Source: Clostridiales bacterium (GTDB taxonomy: Bacteria > Bacillota > Clostridia > Oscillospirales > Acutalibacteraceae). From it: a stretch of 33,540 nt of DNA. The stretch spans positions 1 to 33,540 of the forward strand of contig DUMT01000064.1 in assembly GCA_012839705.1 (NCBI GenBank), written 5' to 3'. Made by a program: the position numbers and the translations under genes. Below, piece by piece: positions 17,871 to 27,363 of this stretch. Each line of letters begins with the position of its first letter. The first letter of the stretch is position 1. Below the pieces are notes generated by a model, which made no database searches, was not told where the DNA came from, and saw only the letters and a program-made list of their open reading frames with translations.

Positions 17871-18740
17871 TTAATCATCCTCCAGGGCAAGAAGGTCCTC
17901 CACTTCCTCCTGGTCGATTTTGATCTGGGAATCCTTAATGACCGTTACATCCCGCCTGTGGACGGTCACCGGCGGTGAATCGGGAGCCCTGTCCAATACC
18001 ACTTTCAAACTGCCGGTCAGCAGGTTTGCTTCTGTCACCACTCCCCTGCCGTCCTTTGTATTGACAATGGCGCCCACCTTGGGGGTAATTTTGAGCAGTT
18101 CGTCATAGGTTTCCTGCTCATATTTAAGGCAGCACATCAGCCTGCCGCAGGAGCCGGATATTTTAGTGGGGTTGAGGGAAAGCCCCTGTTCCTTCGCCAT
18201 CCTGATGGAAACCGGCTGGAAGTCACTCAAAAACTGGGTGCAGCAGAATGACCGCCCGCAAATACCCAGCCCTCCCATCATTTTAGCCTCGTCCCTGACT
18301 CCGATTTGCCTGAGTTCTATCCGGGTGCGGAAAACCGAAGCCAAATCTTTAACAAGCTCCCTGAAATCAACCCGCCCGTCGGCGGTAAAATAAAAGAGTA
18401 TTTTGGAGTTGTCAAAGGTGTATTCCACATTAACAAGCTTCATTTCAAGACCGTGGGCCTTGATTTTCTCAAGGCAGATGCCAAAAGCCCGTTTTTCCTT
18501 CTCCATATTCTCTTTCAGGTGTTCAATATCCTCCGGCAGGGCAGGGCGGATCACCTTCTTTAATGGCTTTACCAGATCCGCATCGTCAACCTCCCTGTTT
18601 GTCAGTACAATTTCGCCGCATTCCAGGCCATGGGAGGTTTCCACAATAGCCATATCCCCCCGCTGGAACTGATGACCGTCGGGGTCAAAATAATAGAGCT
18701 TGCCCATGTTCCGGAATCGGATTCCTATTATTTCCGCCAT
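17871..18740 (-). CDS. ricT: PSP1 domain / stage 0 sporulation family protein (RicT, YaaT)
   Basis: Conserved GIRFRNMGKLYYFDP..., VDFRELVKDLASVFRTRIELRQIGVRDEAKMMGGLGICGRSFCC, SGSCGRLMCCLKYE. Confidence 0.95.
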   Translation of the reverse strand: MAEIIGIRFRNMGKLYYFDPDGHQFQRGDMAIVETSHGLECGEIVLTNREVDDADLVKPLKKVIRPALPEDIEHLKENMEKEKRAFGICLEKIKAHGLEMKLVNVEYTFDNSKILFYFTADGRVDFRELVKDLASVFRTRIELRQIGVRDEAKMMGGLGICGRSFCCTQFLSDFQPVSIRMAKEQGLSLNPTKISGSCGRLMCCLKYEQETYDELLKITPKVGAIVNTKDGRGVVTEANLLTGSLKVVLDRAPDSPPVTVHRRDVTVIKDSQIKIDQEEVEDLLALEDD

Positions 18741-18819
18741 GCGGTATACCTTACCTTTCTATTTTAATGCAGTGCCTGCCCTTAAGGCAAACCCCGCAGC
18801 TTAAATTCTAATTTATTCT

Positions 18820-19809
18820 TTATCTCCCCGCAGCCTCCCTGAGCCGGCTGCACATCAATGTAACAAACAGCGTCTGGTTCATGTTTGAAAGCCGGGCGCG
18901 TTTCAGCCTGTCCACTTCCTCAACCAGCGCCGCTAGCTGCCCTTTTGTAAGGAGTTTTGAAATCGAGGCGGCAGTATCCGGGCTTGAGGAAATGCTGCTG
19001 TTATAACCGGAGCGCAAAACTAGCGCGTCACGGAATATCAGGGACAATGTATTTAAAACGCCGTCACAGGCGGCTTTGTCCTTCTCAATTTTCCCGGTAA
19101 GCCTTAACAAATCAATTTCATTCGGCGCCGCCACCGCAAGGGCAATCTGCGGTGCCAGCCCCACAACCTGTTTAAATGTGCCGTCCGAAATCCCGTTTAC
19201 CGCCTGGCCGATAATCCCGCCGAAAACCGCCGCAGCCTGCCTTGCTTCCTCCGGGCTTGTTTCGGGAAGTATGCGCATTATGGCATTTACGGCTAAATCC
19301 ACATCAACCGCGCCCACAGTCAGGCATACGGTACGGGACTGTATGGTGGGCAGCAGTTGGGACCTGCTTTCACAGGTCAAAATGAATATCAGATGTTTTG
19401 GAGGTTCTTCAAGGATTTTAAGCAGGGCGTTTTGCGCCTGCTCGGTCATCCCTTCAGCCCCCGCAAGTATAAATACCTTATGTTCCGCTTCATTTGGCAG
19501 TATATAGGCGCTTTCCCTTAACTGCCGCACAGCATCTATATGAAACGACCTGGAGGAGCCATCGCCTCCCGCCAGAATAATGTCGGGATGGTTGCCGCTT
19601 AACGCTTTCCTGCAATGGCTGCAAACCCCGCAGGGCTTTTCATCCCCGGAGGAGCAAACCGCCGCCTGGGCAATTATTTTCGCCAGCGTCCTTCTCCCGC
19701 TTCCCTGTGGGCCTTCAATTAAAATCGCATGGGGAATCCTCCCCCTATCCACAAAAGAGGAGAGCAGATTTTTGGTATCCTGGTTCCCTTCAAATCCTAT
19801 AAAGCGCAT
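18820..19809 (-). CDS. holB: DNA polymerase III subunit delta'
   Basis: GPQGSGRRTLAKIIAQ, C-x8-CxxCxxC zinc site (CSSGDEKPCGVCSHCRKA), MTEQAQNALLKILEEPP, SRS-like QSRT. Confidence 0.92.
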   Translation of the reverse strand: MRFIGFEGNQDTKNLLSSFVDRGRIPHAILIEGPQGSGRRTLAKIIAQAAVCSSGDEKPCGVCSHCRKALSGNHPDIILAGGDGSSRSFHIDAVRQLRESAYILPNEAEHKVFILAGAEGMTEQAQNALLKILEEPPKHLIFILTCESRSQLLPTIQSRTVCLTVGAVDVDLAVNAIMRILPETSPEEARQAAAVFGGIIGQAVNGISDGTFKQVVGLAPQIALAVAAPNEIDLLRLTGKIEKDKAACDGVLNTLSLIFRDALVLRSGYNSSISSSPDTAASISKLLTKGQLAALVEEVDRLKRARLSNMNQTLFVTLMCSRLREAAGR

Positions 19810-19844
19810 AACCCTCAGCCATCCCCGATTGCTTTACGAGCAAG

Positions 19845-20165
19845 TCAGAGCCTTTCGTAACGCTCGACATTCAACACAAACACAGTTGCGCCGCCAACAG
19901 TAACCTCCACCGGGATTGACGCATAAGCATTGTTGTTGTAAGTGGTGCTTGGAATCATCTGGCTGCGCTTTTTGGAATGCTTTTCGATAATGTTTATAAC
20001 CTCATCCACCCGGCTGTCATCAACACCCACAAGGATAGATGTGTTGCCGGACATTAAAAAACCGCCGGTAGACGCTATTTTTGTTACCGAAAACCCCTCT
20101 TTAGTAAGTGCAGCCAAAACTGTTCCGCTGTCGTCTTTGTTGACAATCGCCAAAACCAGTTTCAT
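19845..20165 (-). CDS. darA: Cyclic-di-AMP receptor (DarA/PstA/YaaQ)
   Basis: MKLVLAIVNKDDSGTVLAALTKEGFSVTKIASTGGFLMSGNTSILVGVDDSRVDEV: canonical family sequence; start at 20165. Confidence 0.95.
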   Translation of the reverse strand: MKLVLAIVNKDDSGTVLAALTKEGFSVTKIASTGGFLMSGNTSILVGVDDSRVDEVINIIEKHSKKRSQMIPSTTYNNNAYASIPVEVTVGGATVFVLNVERYERL

Positions 20166-20312
20166 CCTGATACCCCCCGTAATCATGATTGGTTTTATTC
20201 CTCTGTTTAATACAGCTTATGACATAAAATGTTGATCTATTCTAAAAAAATTGATCTCTAAAGCTATTATATTACATAAACAGCCTTGTTACAAGTAAAT
20301 TTGCCGATTTTG

Positions 20313-21686
20313 CTATCCCTTTACAACCACCATACTGTTTATTCCAATACTTAAAAGCTGCTGCGCAACCTCCGGTGTTATCTCCTCCCCAGGGACTACC
20401 GCCGCTATACCCGGCGGGCAAATACTTGCGGCAGTGGCTGAAATCCTGCCCACTGCATTTAAGGTATCCACCGTTTCATTAGGCTGCAAAACCGCTTCCC
20501 TTGGCGTCATAACAGCTTTTGGGCGCTCAAAGTCCTGCCCGTATATACCGTAGAACCTTTTCCTCTTTAGTTTTTTCAAAAACCTACCCCGCCTGATTTC
20601 CGCCGACAATTCTTTAACCGCATTTTCAAGCCGTCGCAAATGCTCGGGAGTATTAAAAGGTGTTACAATGAACACTGCAAAGCAGGAATCGGCATATTCA
20701 GGCTCGCAGCCCCGTTCCCGTAAAAACTGAGCCGCCTCGAATCCGTCCACCCCATCCTCACGCAACTCAAGGGTAAACCGTGCCGGGTCATGCAACCCGC
20801 CTTTTAACACATGGATTCCAAAATCCTCTGCAGTTTTTTTAAGCTGGCTTACCGCCCCGGCGGTAAGGTTGTACGCTTCTACCCCCGCCCGCTCCCACCA
20901 GTCCCGGGCTAAATCCAAAGACGCCATAACCGGGAATGACGGGGAGGTGGAGCCAAACAGCGCCATGGCAGCCTTTGCGGAATGCCGGCATATATTAATA
21001 TCCTCACCTGCCCTGCCGATATGCAGCATTGCCCCGCCTGTGAGCACCGGCAATGTTTTGTGGCATGAATCGGCGGTCATGTAAGCTCCAAGGTGCAGCG
21101 GGTGAAGGCCGAAGGCGCCCAAATGGCTGCCGTGGGCGTTGTCCACCAGCAGGGGGACCCCCGCCTTTTCGCAAATCCGGGATATTTCCCTTACATCCGC
21201 GATATTGCCATAGTAATCCGGGCTGGTTATGTAAACCGCCCTGATGCCCGGCTCCTTTAAAGCGATTTCTATATCCCCGGGCGTAATCTGCCCGTTTTCA
21301 CCGGTGGGCCATGCCCAAACCGGCTCAATGCCTAATAAGGCAGCCGCATGCACCGCGCTTTTGTGGGAATTTCGGGCAAATACAACCTTTCCGCCCTCAC
21401 CCGAGAGTTTGAGCATGGTTTGAATGCAAAGGGTGCAGCCTCCGGCGCTGAACAGGGTAAGCCCCGAACCAAAAGCCGCGGCGGCAAGGCGCTCCGCCTC
21501 CTCGATGGCATCCCCGCCGTCAAACAGGCTGGCGGTTTCGGGCAGTTCGGTTAAGTCAAACTGCAAGGGCGCAAGGCCTGAAAGCAATCCCGCCCTTCCC
21601 TTATGCCCGGGCGTGTGGAATGAAACCCTGCCTTTTGACAGGTATTTTTGAAGCATATCATAAACAGGAGCGCCTGTGGCAGGCAT
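20313..21686 (-). CDS. PLP-dependent Orn/Lys/Arg decarboxylase-family protein (YaaO-like)
   Basis: SFHTPGHKGR, AVYITSPDYYGNIADV, LVDNAHGSHLG, MTADSCHKTLPVLTGGAMLHI (PLP lysine) motifs. Confidence 0.94.
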   Translation of the reverse strand: MPATGAPVYDMLQKYLSKGRVSFHTPGHKGRAGLLSGLAPLQFDLTELPETASLFDGGDAIEEAERLAAAAFGSGLTLFSAGGCTLCIQTMLKLSGEGGKVVFARNSHKSAVHAAALLGIEPVWAWPTGENGQITPGDIEIALKEPGIRAVYITSPDYYGNIADVREISRICEKAGVPLLVDNAHGSHLGAFGLHPLHLGAYMTADSCHKTLPVLTGGAMLHIGRAGEDINICRHSAKAAMALFGSTSPSFPVMASLDLARDWWERAGVEAYNLTAGAVSQLKKTAEDFGIHVLKGGLHDPARFTLELREDGVDGFEAAQFLRERGCEPEYADSCFAVFIVTPFNTPEHLRRLENAVKELSAEIRRGRFLKKLKRKRFYGIYGQDFERPKAVMTPREAVLQPNETVDTLNAVGRISATAASICPPGIAAVVPGEEITPEVAQQLLSIGINSMVVVKG

Positions 21687-21774
21687 TGGACATACCTCCT
21701 GAAATGTTAAAGATAATCTTCGCCTTGTTTATTATATTGGGTTTAAACCCGCTTGTCCAGATTAAAACCAAAAT

Positions 21775-21817
21775 AAAAAGCCGATTGCAATGCAACTTAA
21801 TGCAGCGCAATCGGCTT
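21775..21817 (-). terminator. Terminator downstream of tRNA-Leu
   Basis: AAGCCGATTGC...GCAATCGGCTT followed by T-rich tract on the minus strand. Confidence 0.8.
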
Positions 21818-21823
21818 ATTGAA

Positions 21824-21910
21824 TGGTGCCGGTGGCCGGGGTCGAACCGGCACGGTGTCGCCACCACTGGATTTTGAGTCCAGCACGTCTGCCAATTCCA
21901 TCACACCGGC
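21824..21910 (-). tRNA. tRNA-Leu (anticodon CAA)
   Basis: Minus strand GCCGGTGTGATGGAATTGGCAGACGTGCTGGACTCAAAATCCAGTGGTGGCGACACCGTGCCGGTTCGACCCCGGCCACCGGCACCA: acceptor GCCGGTG/CACCGGC, anticodon loop CTCAAAA, variable arm, T-arm GGTTCGACCCC, encoded CCA. Confidence 0.96.
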
Positions 21911-21930
21911 ATATTTTCGGAACGTTAAAC

Positions 21931-21959
21931 AGTATACAATATTCGCCGTCAAAAATCAA
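21931..21959 (-). promoter_or_regulatory. tRNA-Leu promoter
   Basis: Minus strand TTGATT-17 nt-TATACT, 20 nt upstream of the tRNA 5' end. Confidence 0.6.
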
Positions 21960-22075
21960 GTGCAATTTTAGGAATACAAGCAGTTCTATATATAAAGCAA
22001 CAGGACATATATAATAGTGTGGAGGGGATAAGCTGTTATAACAAATCTCCCTTAATTCGGAAGGTCGATGCCGAG

Positions 22076-24208
22076 ATGAGTATAAAGATTGCACTGGCGG
22101 GCAACCCCAACAGCGGTAAAACAACCCTGTTCAACCACTTAACCGGCAGCAGCCAGTATGTGGGCAACTGGCCGGGGGTTACAGTGGAGAAAAAGGAAGG
22201 CAGGCTGCATAGCTTTGACAATGCCGTAATATCAGACCTGCCGGGGATATATTCCCTGTCGCCCTATTCCCTTGAAGAGGTTGTAACACGGGATTACCTG
22301 TTAAATGGCCGCCCCGATGTCATCCTGAACATAGTGGATGCCTCAAACCTTGAGCGGAACCTGTATCTCACCACCCAGCTTATGGAAACCGGAATCCCAA
22401 TGGTTATAGCCCTCAATATGATGGACGTGGTTGAAAAAAAAGGCGACCACCTTGATATCGAAACCCTTTCCGCGTATTTAGGCTGCCCGGTGATTGCCAC
22501 TTCGGCAGTAAAGGGGAAGGGGGCCGGCGAAGCAGCAAAATGCGCTTTGAAACAGTCGAAATTCAGACCGCCCACCCCAATAAAGTTCAGCCCAGCATTG
22601 GAAGAGGCATTAAGCGAAATCCAAAGCCTTGCCTTAAAATACATTAAGGACCAAAGGCTTCTCAGATGGTATGCCATAAAACTTTTTGAGCGGGATAAAA
22701 ACGTACAAAATCAACTCAGGTTGCCGGAACAGATAAAAGCAATGATTGAACACATCATTAAAATTTGCGAAGCCGTGATGGGCGACAGCAGCGAAAGCAT
22801 TGTCATTGGTGAAAGATACGCATATATTGAAAAGGTAGTGAATAAATCCCTGCGGAAAAACCCGCGCCATTCCTCCCTTACAGGGAAAATTGACAAAATC
22901 GCCACCAACCGCTTTTTAGCCTTTCCGGTTTTCGCGGCGGTTATTTTCACCGTGTATTTTATTTCGGTAAGCACGGTTGGTACATACCTTACCGACTGGA
23001 CCACAGACATATTTTTCGGAAAATGGGTGTCGGGAGCCGCTAAAACTATTCTTGAAAATACAGGTGCTGCCCAGTGGCTTGTAAACCTTATCACCGAAGG
23101 GATAATAGGCGGTGTCGGGGCTGTGCTGGGGTTCGTGCCGCAAATGGCGCTGTTGTTTTTGCTCCTCTCCTTTCTGGAGGACTGCGGTTACATGGCACGG
23201 GTGGCATTCATCATGGACAGGGTTTTCAGGTCTTTCGGGCTGTCGGGCAAATCCTTTATACCAATTCTTGTGGCCTCGGGCTGCGGAGTTCCCGGCATTA
23301 TGGCAAGCCGTACTATAGAGGACGAAAATAAGCGAAAAATGACCATTATGGTTACCACATTCATTCCCTGTGGAGCAAAACTGCCCCTTATCGCCCTGAT
23401 ATCGGGGGCTGTTTTCCCCGAGGGCTCCTGGTGGGTTGCGCCGTCAATATACTTTTTGGGGATTCTGATGATATTCCTGTCGGCACTGATTCTGTCAAAA
23501 ACCAGGCTGTTTAAAGGGGATGCTACTCCCTTTGTGATAGAACTGCCGGATTACCACCTACCTTCACCAAAGGTATTATTCTTGCAGGCGTGGAAAAGAA
23601 TCAGGGCATTTATAGTAAAAGCCGGGACTGTAATATTCATCGCCAGCGGCGTTATATGGTTTTTGGGAAATTTCAGCTTTAACCTTGATTTAAGCCGGGA
23701 AAACAGCATATTATCCCATTTCGGGCACATCTTAAGCCCGCTCTTTTCGCCCCTGGGCTTCGGGGACTGGAGAGCCGCTGTTTCGGCAGTGGCAGGCCTT
23801 GCCGCCAAGGAAAACATCGTCAGCACCCTCAACATACTTTTAAACGCGGAAGATGCCGGTGCTGAGTTTGCCGAGGCTGTTTCGAAGGTTTTCAACCCCG
23901 TTAGCGGGTATTCCTACGCTGTTTTTAATATCCTATGTGCCCCCTGTGTCGCCGCAATAGGGGCGATACACAGGGAAATGGGAAGTTTAAAGTGGACTTT
24001 AATCGCTACAGGGTACCAGACCCTTCTGGCATATTCGGTATCCTTTGTGATATACCAGATAGGGCGGGTGGTTGTTTTAGGCGCCACATTCAACATTTTC
24101 ACATTTCTTGCAATTGCAGTGGCTTTGCTGATTTTGTGGCTCATAATCAAACCTGCTGAAAATCAGACCCCAGCGCATATAAAAAGGCCGGCTAAAAATG
24201 CTTCGTAA
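22076..24208 (+). CDS. feoB: Ferrous iron transport protein B
   Basis: G1 AGNPNSGKTTLFN, GVTVEKKEG, DLPGIYSLSPYSLEE, ALNMMDV; membrane domain with MARVAFIMDRVFRSFGLSGKSFIPILVASGCGVPGIMASRTIE. ORF track start is GTG 22019; ATG 22076 fits the usual N-terminus better. Confidence 0.95.
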   Translation: MSIKIALAGNPNSGKTTLFNHLTGSSQYVGNWPGVTVEKKEGRLHSFDNAVISDLPGIYSLSPYSLEEVVTRDYLLNGRPDVILNIVDASNLERNLYLTTQLMETGIPMVIALNMMDVVEKKGDHLDIETLSAYLGCPVIATSAVKGKGAGEAAKCALKQSKFRPPTPIKFSPALEEALSEIQSLALKYIKDQRLLRWYAIKLFERDKNVQNQLRLPEQIKAMIEHIIKICEAVMGDSSESIVIGERYAYIEKVVNKSLRKNPRHSSLTGKIDKIATNRFLAFPVFAAVIFTVYFISVSTVGTYLTDWTTDIFFGKWVSGAAKTILENTGAAQWLVNLITEGIIGGVGAVLGFVPQMALLFLLLSFLEDCGYMARVAFIMDRVFRSFGLSGKSFIPILVASGCGVPGIMASRTIEDENKRKMTIMVTTFIPCGAKLPLIALISGAVFPEGSWWVAPSIYFLGILMIFLSALILSKTRLFKGDATPFVIELPDYHLPSPKVLFLQAWKRIRAFIVKAGTVIFIASGVIWFLGNFSFNLDLSRENSILSHFGHILSPLFSPLGFGDWRAAVSAVAGLAAKENIVSTLNILLNAEDAGAEFAEAVSKVFNPVSGYSYAVFNILCAPCVAAIGAIHREMGSLKWTLIATGYQTLLAYSVSFVIYQIGRVVVLGATFNIFTFLAIAVALLILWLIIKPAENQTPAHIKRPAKNAS

Positions 24209-24220
24209 ACTCGCATTTTT

Positions 24221-24312
24221 AAAAAAGCCGCAGCTTTCGCTGCAAAAAAGCCGCAGCTTTCGCTGCAAAAAAGCCGCAGCTTTCGCTGCAAAAAAGCCGC
24301 AGCTTTCGCTGC
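24221..24312 (+). repeat. Four perfect tandem copies of 23 bp AAAAAAGCCGCAGCTTTCGCTGC
   Basis: Units at 24221-24243, 24244-24266, 24267-24289, 24290-24312, read directly. Confidence 0.97.
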
Positions 24313-24318
24313 GGCTTT
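24293..24318 (+). terminator. feoB terminator formed by the last repeat unit plus flank
   Basis: AAAGCCGCAGC-TTTC-GCTGCGGCTTT, 11 bp stem. Confidence 0.75.
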
Positions 24319-24558
24319 GGAAAGAAACAATCCTCAACCCCCTTATCATTACAGCATGATAATTCTGCGGAATGCGGTTAGCGGAACCGAAAGCGAAAAC
24401 GAGATTCTGAAGGTGTACGTCCTGATCATGCTGATAGGAACAACATTCAAATGCTGAGCAACCCCACCTTCCGCCTTTAATTTTGATTAAATTGTTTTTT
24501 TAATTGCGGCCGCAATATTCACAATACATATTTATGCGCTGTGGGTTTGATAAATACT

Positions 24559-24592
24559 AAACCGCTGCCAGCTTTTTGCTGGCAGCGGTTTA
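24559..24592. terminator. Terminator (serves the sugar isomerase gene, possibly bidirectional)
   Basis: AAACCGCTGCCAGC-TTTTT-GCTGGCAGCGGTTT. Confidence 0.8.
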
Positions 24593-24597
24593 ATTCT

Positions 24598-25428
24598 TTA
24601 AAGTATTGACTTAAGATAATCTATACCCATTTTCATGCATTCCATCGGGGTTTTGCCCATACTCGGGTTATCCTGTTCGATGACAAACCACTGGGTACCC
24701 GCCTCGACGGCAGCTTTGACAATCGCAGGCACATCCTGAACTCCATAGCCTAAGGGCCGAAGCTCGAATTTTTCGGTATCGGATTCATCCTGGGGCTCAT
24801 TATCAGTTCCAATCAAATCATAGAGCCTGGCAGGCTTTTTGCCCGGCATAACGAAATCTTTCAAATGCACAACAGGTGCCCGTCCGGAGTATTTCCTTAC
24901 ATAATTTGCAGGGTTTTCTCCGCCCACATTTACCCAGCAGGTATCAAGCTGAGTCTGGAGCAGGTCCGCAGGGATATCCCTGTAAAGTATATCCAGTATG
25001 TACTCCCCATCCACCTTTTCAAACTCAAAATCATGGTTGTGGTACAGCAGCGTCATGCCCTGCTTTTTAGCTTCTTCGCCAATTGCCTTGAAATCCTCCA
25101 CCGTCTGGCTATACAGGGGCCTGCCCGGGCGCCGCTCCTCCGCAAGCCAGGGTATTGCAATGTAACGGCAGCCAATTGCCTTGTAATCGCTTATAACCTT
25201 TGGAATATCAGCCAGAATTTCATTCAAAGCCACATGGGCGCTGATGGCAACAATCCCGATTTCATCAAGCATTGCTTTTACATCCGACGGGGAATTTCCA
25301 AAAAGCCCGGCAAACTCCACTCCGTCATAGCCCATTTCCTTAACTTTTTTTAACGTCCCTTTAAAATCTTTTTCCATTTCATCCCTTATTGAATATAGTT
25401 GAATCGCAATTGGCAGCTTCTTATCCAT
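24598..25428 (-). CDS. Sugar phosphate isomerase/epimerase (xylose isomerase-like TIM barrel)
   Basis: QLYSIRDEMEKDFKGTLKKVKEMGYDGVEFAGLFG, LLYHNHDFEFEK, LDTCWVNVGG, VHLKDF motifs; start set at 25428. Confidence 0.92.
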   Translation of the reverse strand: MDKKLPIAIQLYSIRDEMEKDFKGTLKKVKEMGYDGVEFAGLFGNSPSDVKAMLDEIGIVAISAHVALNEILADIPKVISDYKAIGCRYIAIPWLAEERRPGRPLYSQTVEDFKAIGEEAKKQGMTLLYHNHDFEFEKVDGEYILDILYRDIPADLLQTQLDTCWVNVGGENPANYVRKYSGRAPVVHLKDFVMPGKKPARLYDLIGTDNEPQDESDTEKFELRPLGYGVQDVPAIVKAAVEAGTQWFVIEQDNPSMGKTPMECMKMGIDYLKSIL

Positions 25429-25537
25429 AATGTTCACCCTTCCATTTATATTTAACTTTAAGCTTAGTATAAACTTGAAATTATGCCAATTCAATAAACT
25501 AATCATAAATCTTTTTCAACTATCTTTATAAATACAA

Positions 25538-25584
25538 AAAAGAGGCGGTAAAACCGCATCTAATGCGATTTTACCGCCTCTTTT
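25538..25584 (-). terminator. Terminator of the hydrogenase operon
   Basis: AAAAGAGGCGGTAAAA...TTTTACCGCCTCTTTT. Confidence 0.85.
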
Positions 25585-25597
25585 ATTTTATCCAGCC

Positions 25598-27343
25598 TTA
25601 TTTGTATTTCGGACGGGCTGTATATTTGGTATGGAGGATTTCGTGGGCTTTATGGCTGCCATATTCGCCGAAGAACTCCTCATAAATAGCCTTTACAGCC
25701 GGGGATTTGTGGGATTTACGGATTGCCATGGATGCATCCTGGTCATAGAGGGCTTTTGAGCGCAGAGCCTTAATATCGGTGAAGTTGCGCACCGATGCAG
25801 GCTGCAGCGGCTGTCCGCCGCCGTTGATACATCCGCCCGGGCATCCCATAATCTCAACAAAGTGCCAGTCAGCGGTGCCATCCTTAATGCGGCTCATGAC
25901 ATAATTGGCGTTTTCGGCGCCGCTTGCCACGGCAACCTTGACTTCCATGCCGGCGATATTGTAAACAGCTTCCTTAAGGCCAGCGGTACCCCTGACTTCC
26001 TTGAACTCGATAGCATCGTTGTCCTTGCCTGTCAGCAGGTCGTTGGCAGTACGCAGCGCAGCCTCCATAACGCCGCCGGTGGCGCCGAAGATAACGGCTG
26101 CACCGGTGTCGTCGGACAGCGGGTTGTCGAAATCCTCGTCAGGAAGGTTTACAAAATCAATTCCTGCCATCTTAATCATGCGGGCAAGCTCGCGGGTTGT
26201 GATTGCAATATCAACATCAGGAACACCTGCGGCGCTCTCGTGCTCGCGGCCAATCTCAAACTTCTTGGCGGTGCAGGGCATAACGGATACGCTGACGATA
26301 TCTTTCGGGTCGATATTGTTCTTCTTTGCGTAGTATGTCTTAATGATAGCGCCCATCATCTGCTGGGGAGATTTGCAGGTGGAAAGGTTGTCGAGCAGTT
26401 CGGGATAATACAGCTCTGCAAACTTGACCCATCCCGGTGAGCAGGATGTAATCATTGGCAGAACACCGTTGTTCTTAACCCTCTCGATAAACTCGGTGGC
26501 TTCCTCAACAATGGTCATATCAGCGCTGAAATTGGTATCAAACACCTTGTCGAAGCCTAAGCGGCGGAGGGCTGCCGCCATTTTGCCCTCAACATTTGTG
26601 CCGATGGGCATGCCGAAACATTCGCCCAAAGTAACACGAATTGAGGGAGCAGCCTGGACAACCACATGTTTTGTGGGATCCGCCAGGGCTTCCCAAACCT
26701 TGTCGGTATCGTCCTTCTCAACAAGGGCAGCGGTGGGGCAAACCACGGTGCACTGGCCGCAGGATATACAGGGAACCTCATCAAGGGGCTTTTCAAAGGG
26801 GGTTCCGATATGGGTGTGAATACCGCGGTCGTTTGCGCCGATTACCGATACATACTGCTGATTGCAGACCGCAACGCAGCGGCGGCAGAGGATACATTTA
26901 TTGTTGTCACGGACAAGGTGGGGTGCTGACTCGTCAATTTCATATTTGGGAGTGTAGCCCTCAAACCTGCCGGTGTATTCAACGCCCAAATCGTGGCAGA
27001 GCTTCTGCAGCTCGCAATCCTGGGAACGGACACAGGACAGGCACCTCTTGTCGTGCATTGAAAGAATCAGCTCAAGGGTGGTTTTGCGCGCCTTCTGGAT
27101 AGCCGGTGTATTGGTCCTGACCTCCATGCCTTCCGCTACGGGGAAAACGCAGGCGGCAACCAGCCCCCTGGCGCCGGTAGCCTCAACAACGCAGATACGG
27201 CAGGCGCCGATTTCGTTTATCTCTTTAAGATAGCACAGCGTGGGGATTTCCACGCCGGCAGCACGGGCGGCTTCAAGTATTGTACTACCTTTGGGCACGC
27301 TGACTGCGATTCCGTTAATTTTGACGTTTACCATATTTTCCAT
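25598..27343 (-). CDS. hydA: NADH-dependent [FeFe]-hydrogenase catalytic subunit, group A6-like
   Basis: N-terminal 2Fe-2S domain, two 4Fe-4S sets (CILCRRCVAVC, CISCGQCTVVCP), H-cluster motifs TSCSPGWVKF, MPCTAKKFE, MGCPGGCINGGGQP. Confidence 0.96.
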   Translation of the reverse strand: MENMVNVKINGIAVSVPKGSTILEAARAAGVEIPTLCYLKEINEIGACRICVVEATGARGLVAACVFPVAEGMEVRTNTPAIQKARKTTLELILSMHDKRCLSCVRSQDCELQKLCHDLGVEYTGRFEGYTPKYEIDESAPHLVRDNNKCILCRRCVAVCNQQYVSVIGANDRGIHTHIGTPFEKPLDEVPCISCGQCTVVCPTAALVEKDDTDKVWEALADPTKHVVVQAAPSIRVTLGECFGMPIGTNVEGKMAAALRRLGFDKVFDTNFSADMTIVEEATEFIERVKNNGVLPMITSCSPGWVKFAELYYPELLDNLSTCKSPQQMMGAIIKTYYAKKNNIDPKDIVSVSVMPCTAKKFEIGREHESAAGVPDVDIAITTRELARMIKMAGIDFVNLPDEDFDNPLSDDTGAAVIFGATGGVMEAALRTANDLLTGKDNDAIEFKEVRGTAGLKEAVYNIAGMEVKVAVASGAENANYVMSRIKDGTADWHFVEIMGCPGGCINGGGQPLQPASVRNFTDIKALRSKALYDQDASMAIRKSHKSPAVKAIYEEFFGEYGSHKAHEILHTKYTARPKYK

Positions 27344-27363
27344 AATCTCAGCGTACTCCTTTC

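Noticed and set aside
24221-24312. CRISPR array
   Set aside because: Repeat units are contiguous with no spacers and form a terminator-derived tandem repeat.
24356-24457. 33 aa plus-strand ORF MIILRNAVSGTESENEILKVYVLIMLIGTTFKC downstream of feoB
   Set aside because: No good RBS, no recognised family, lies after a terminator; could be chance.
25862-26440. 192 aa plus-strand ORF opposite hydA
   Set aside because: Antisense to H-cluster-coding sequence; codon-bias artefact.
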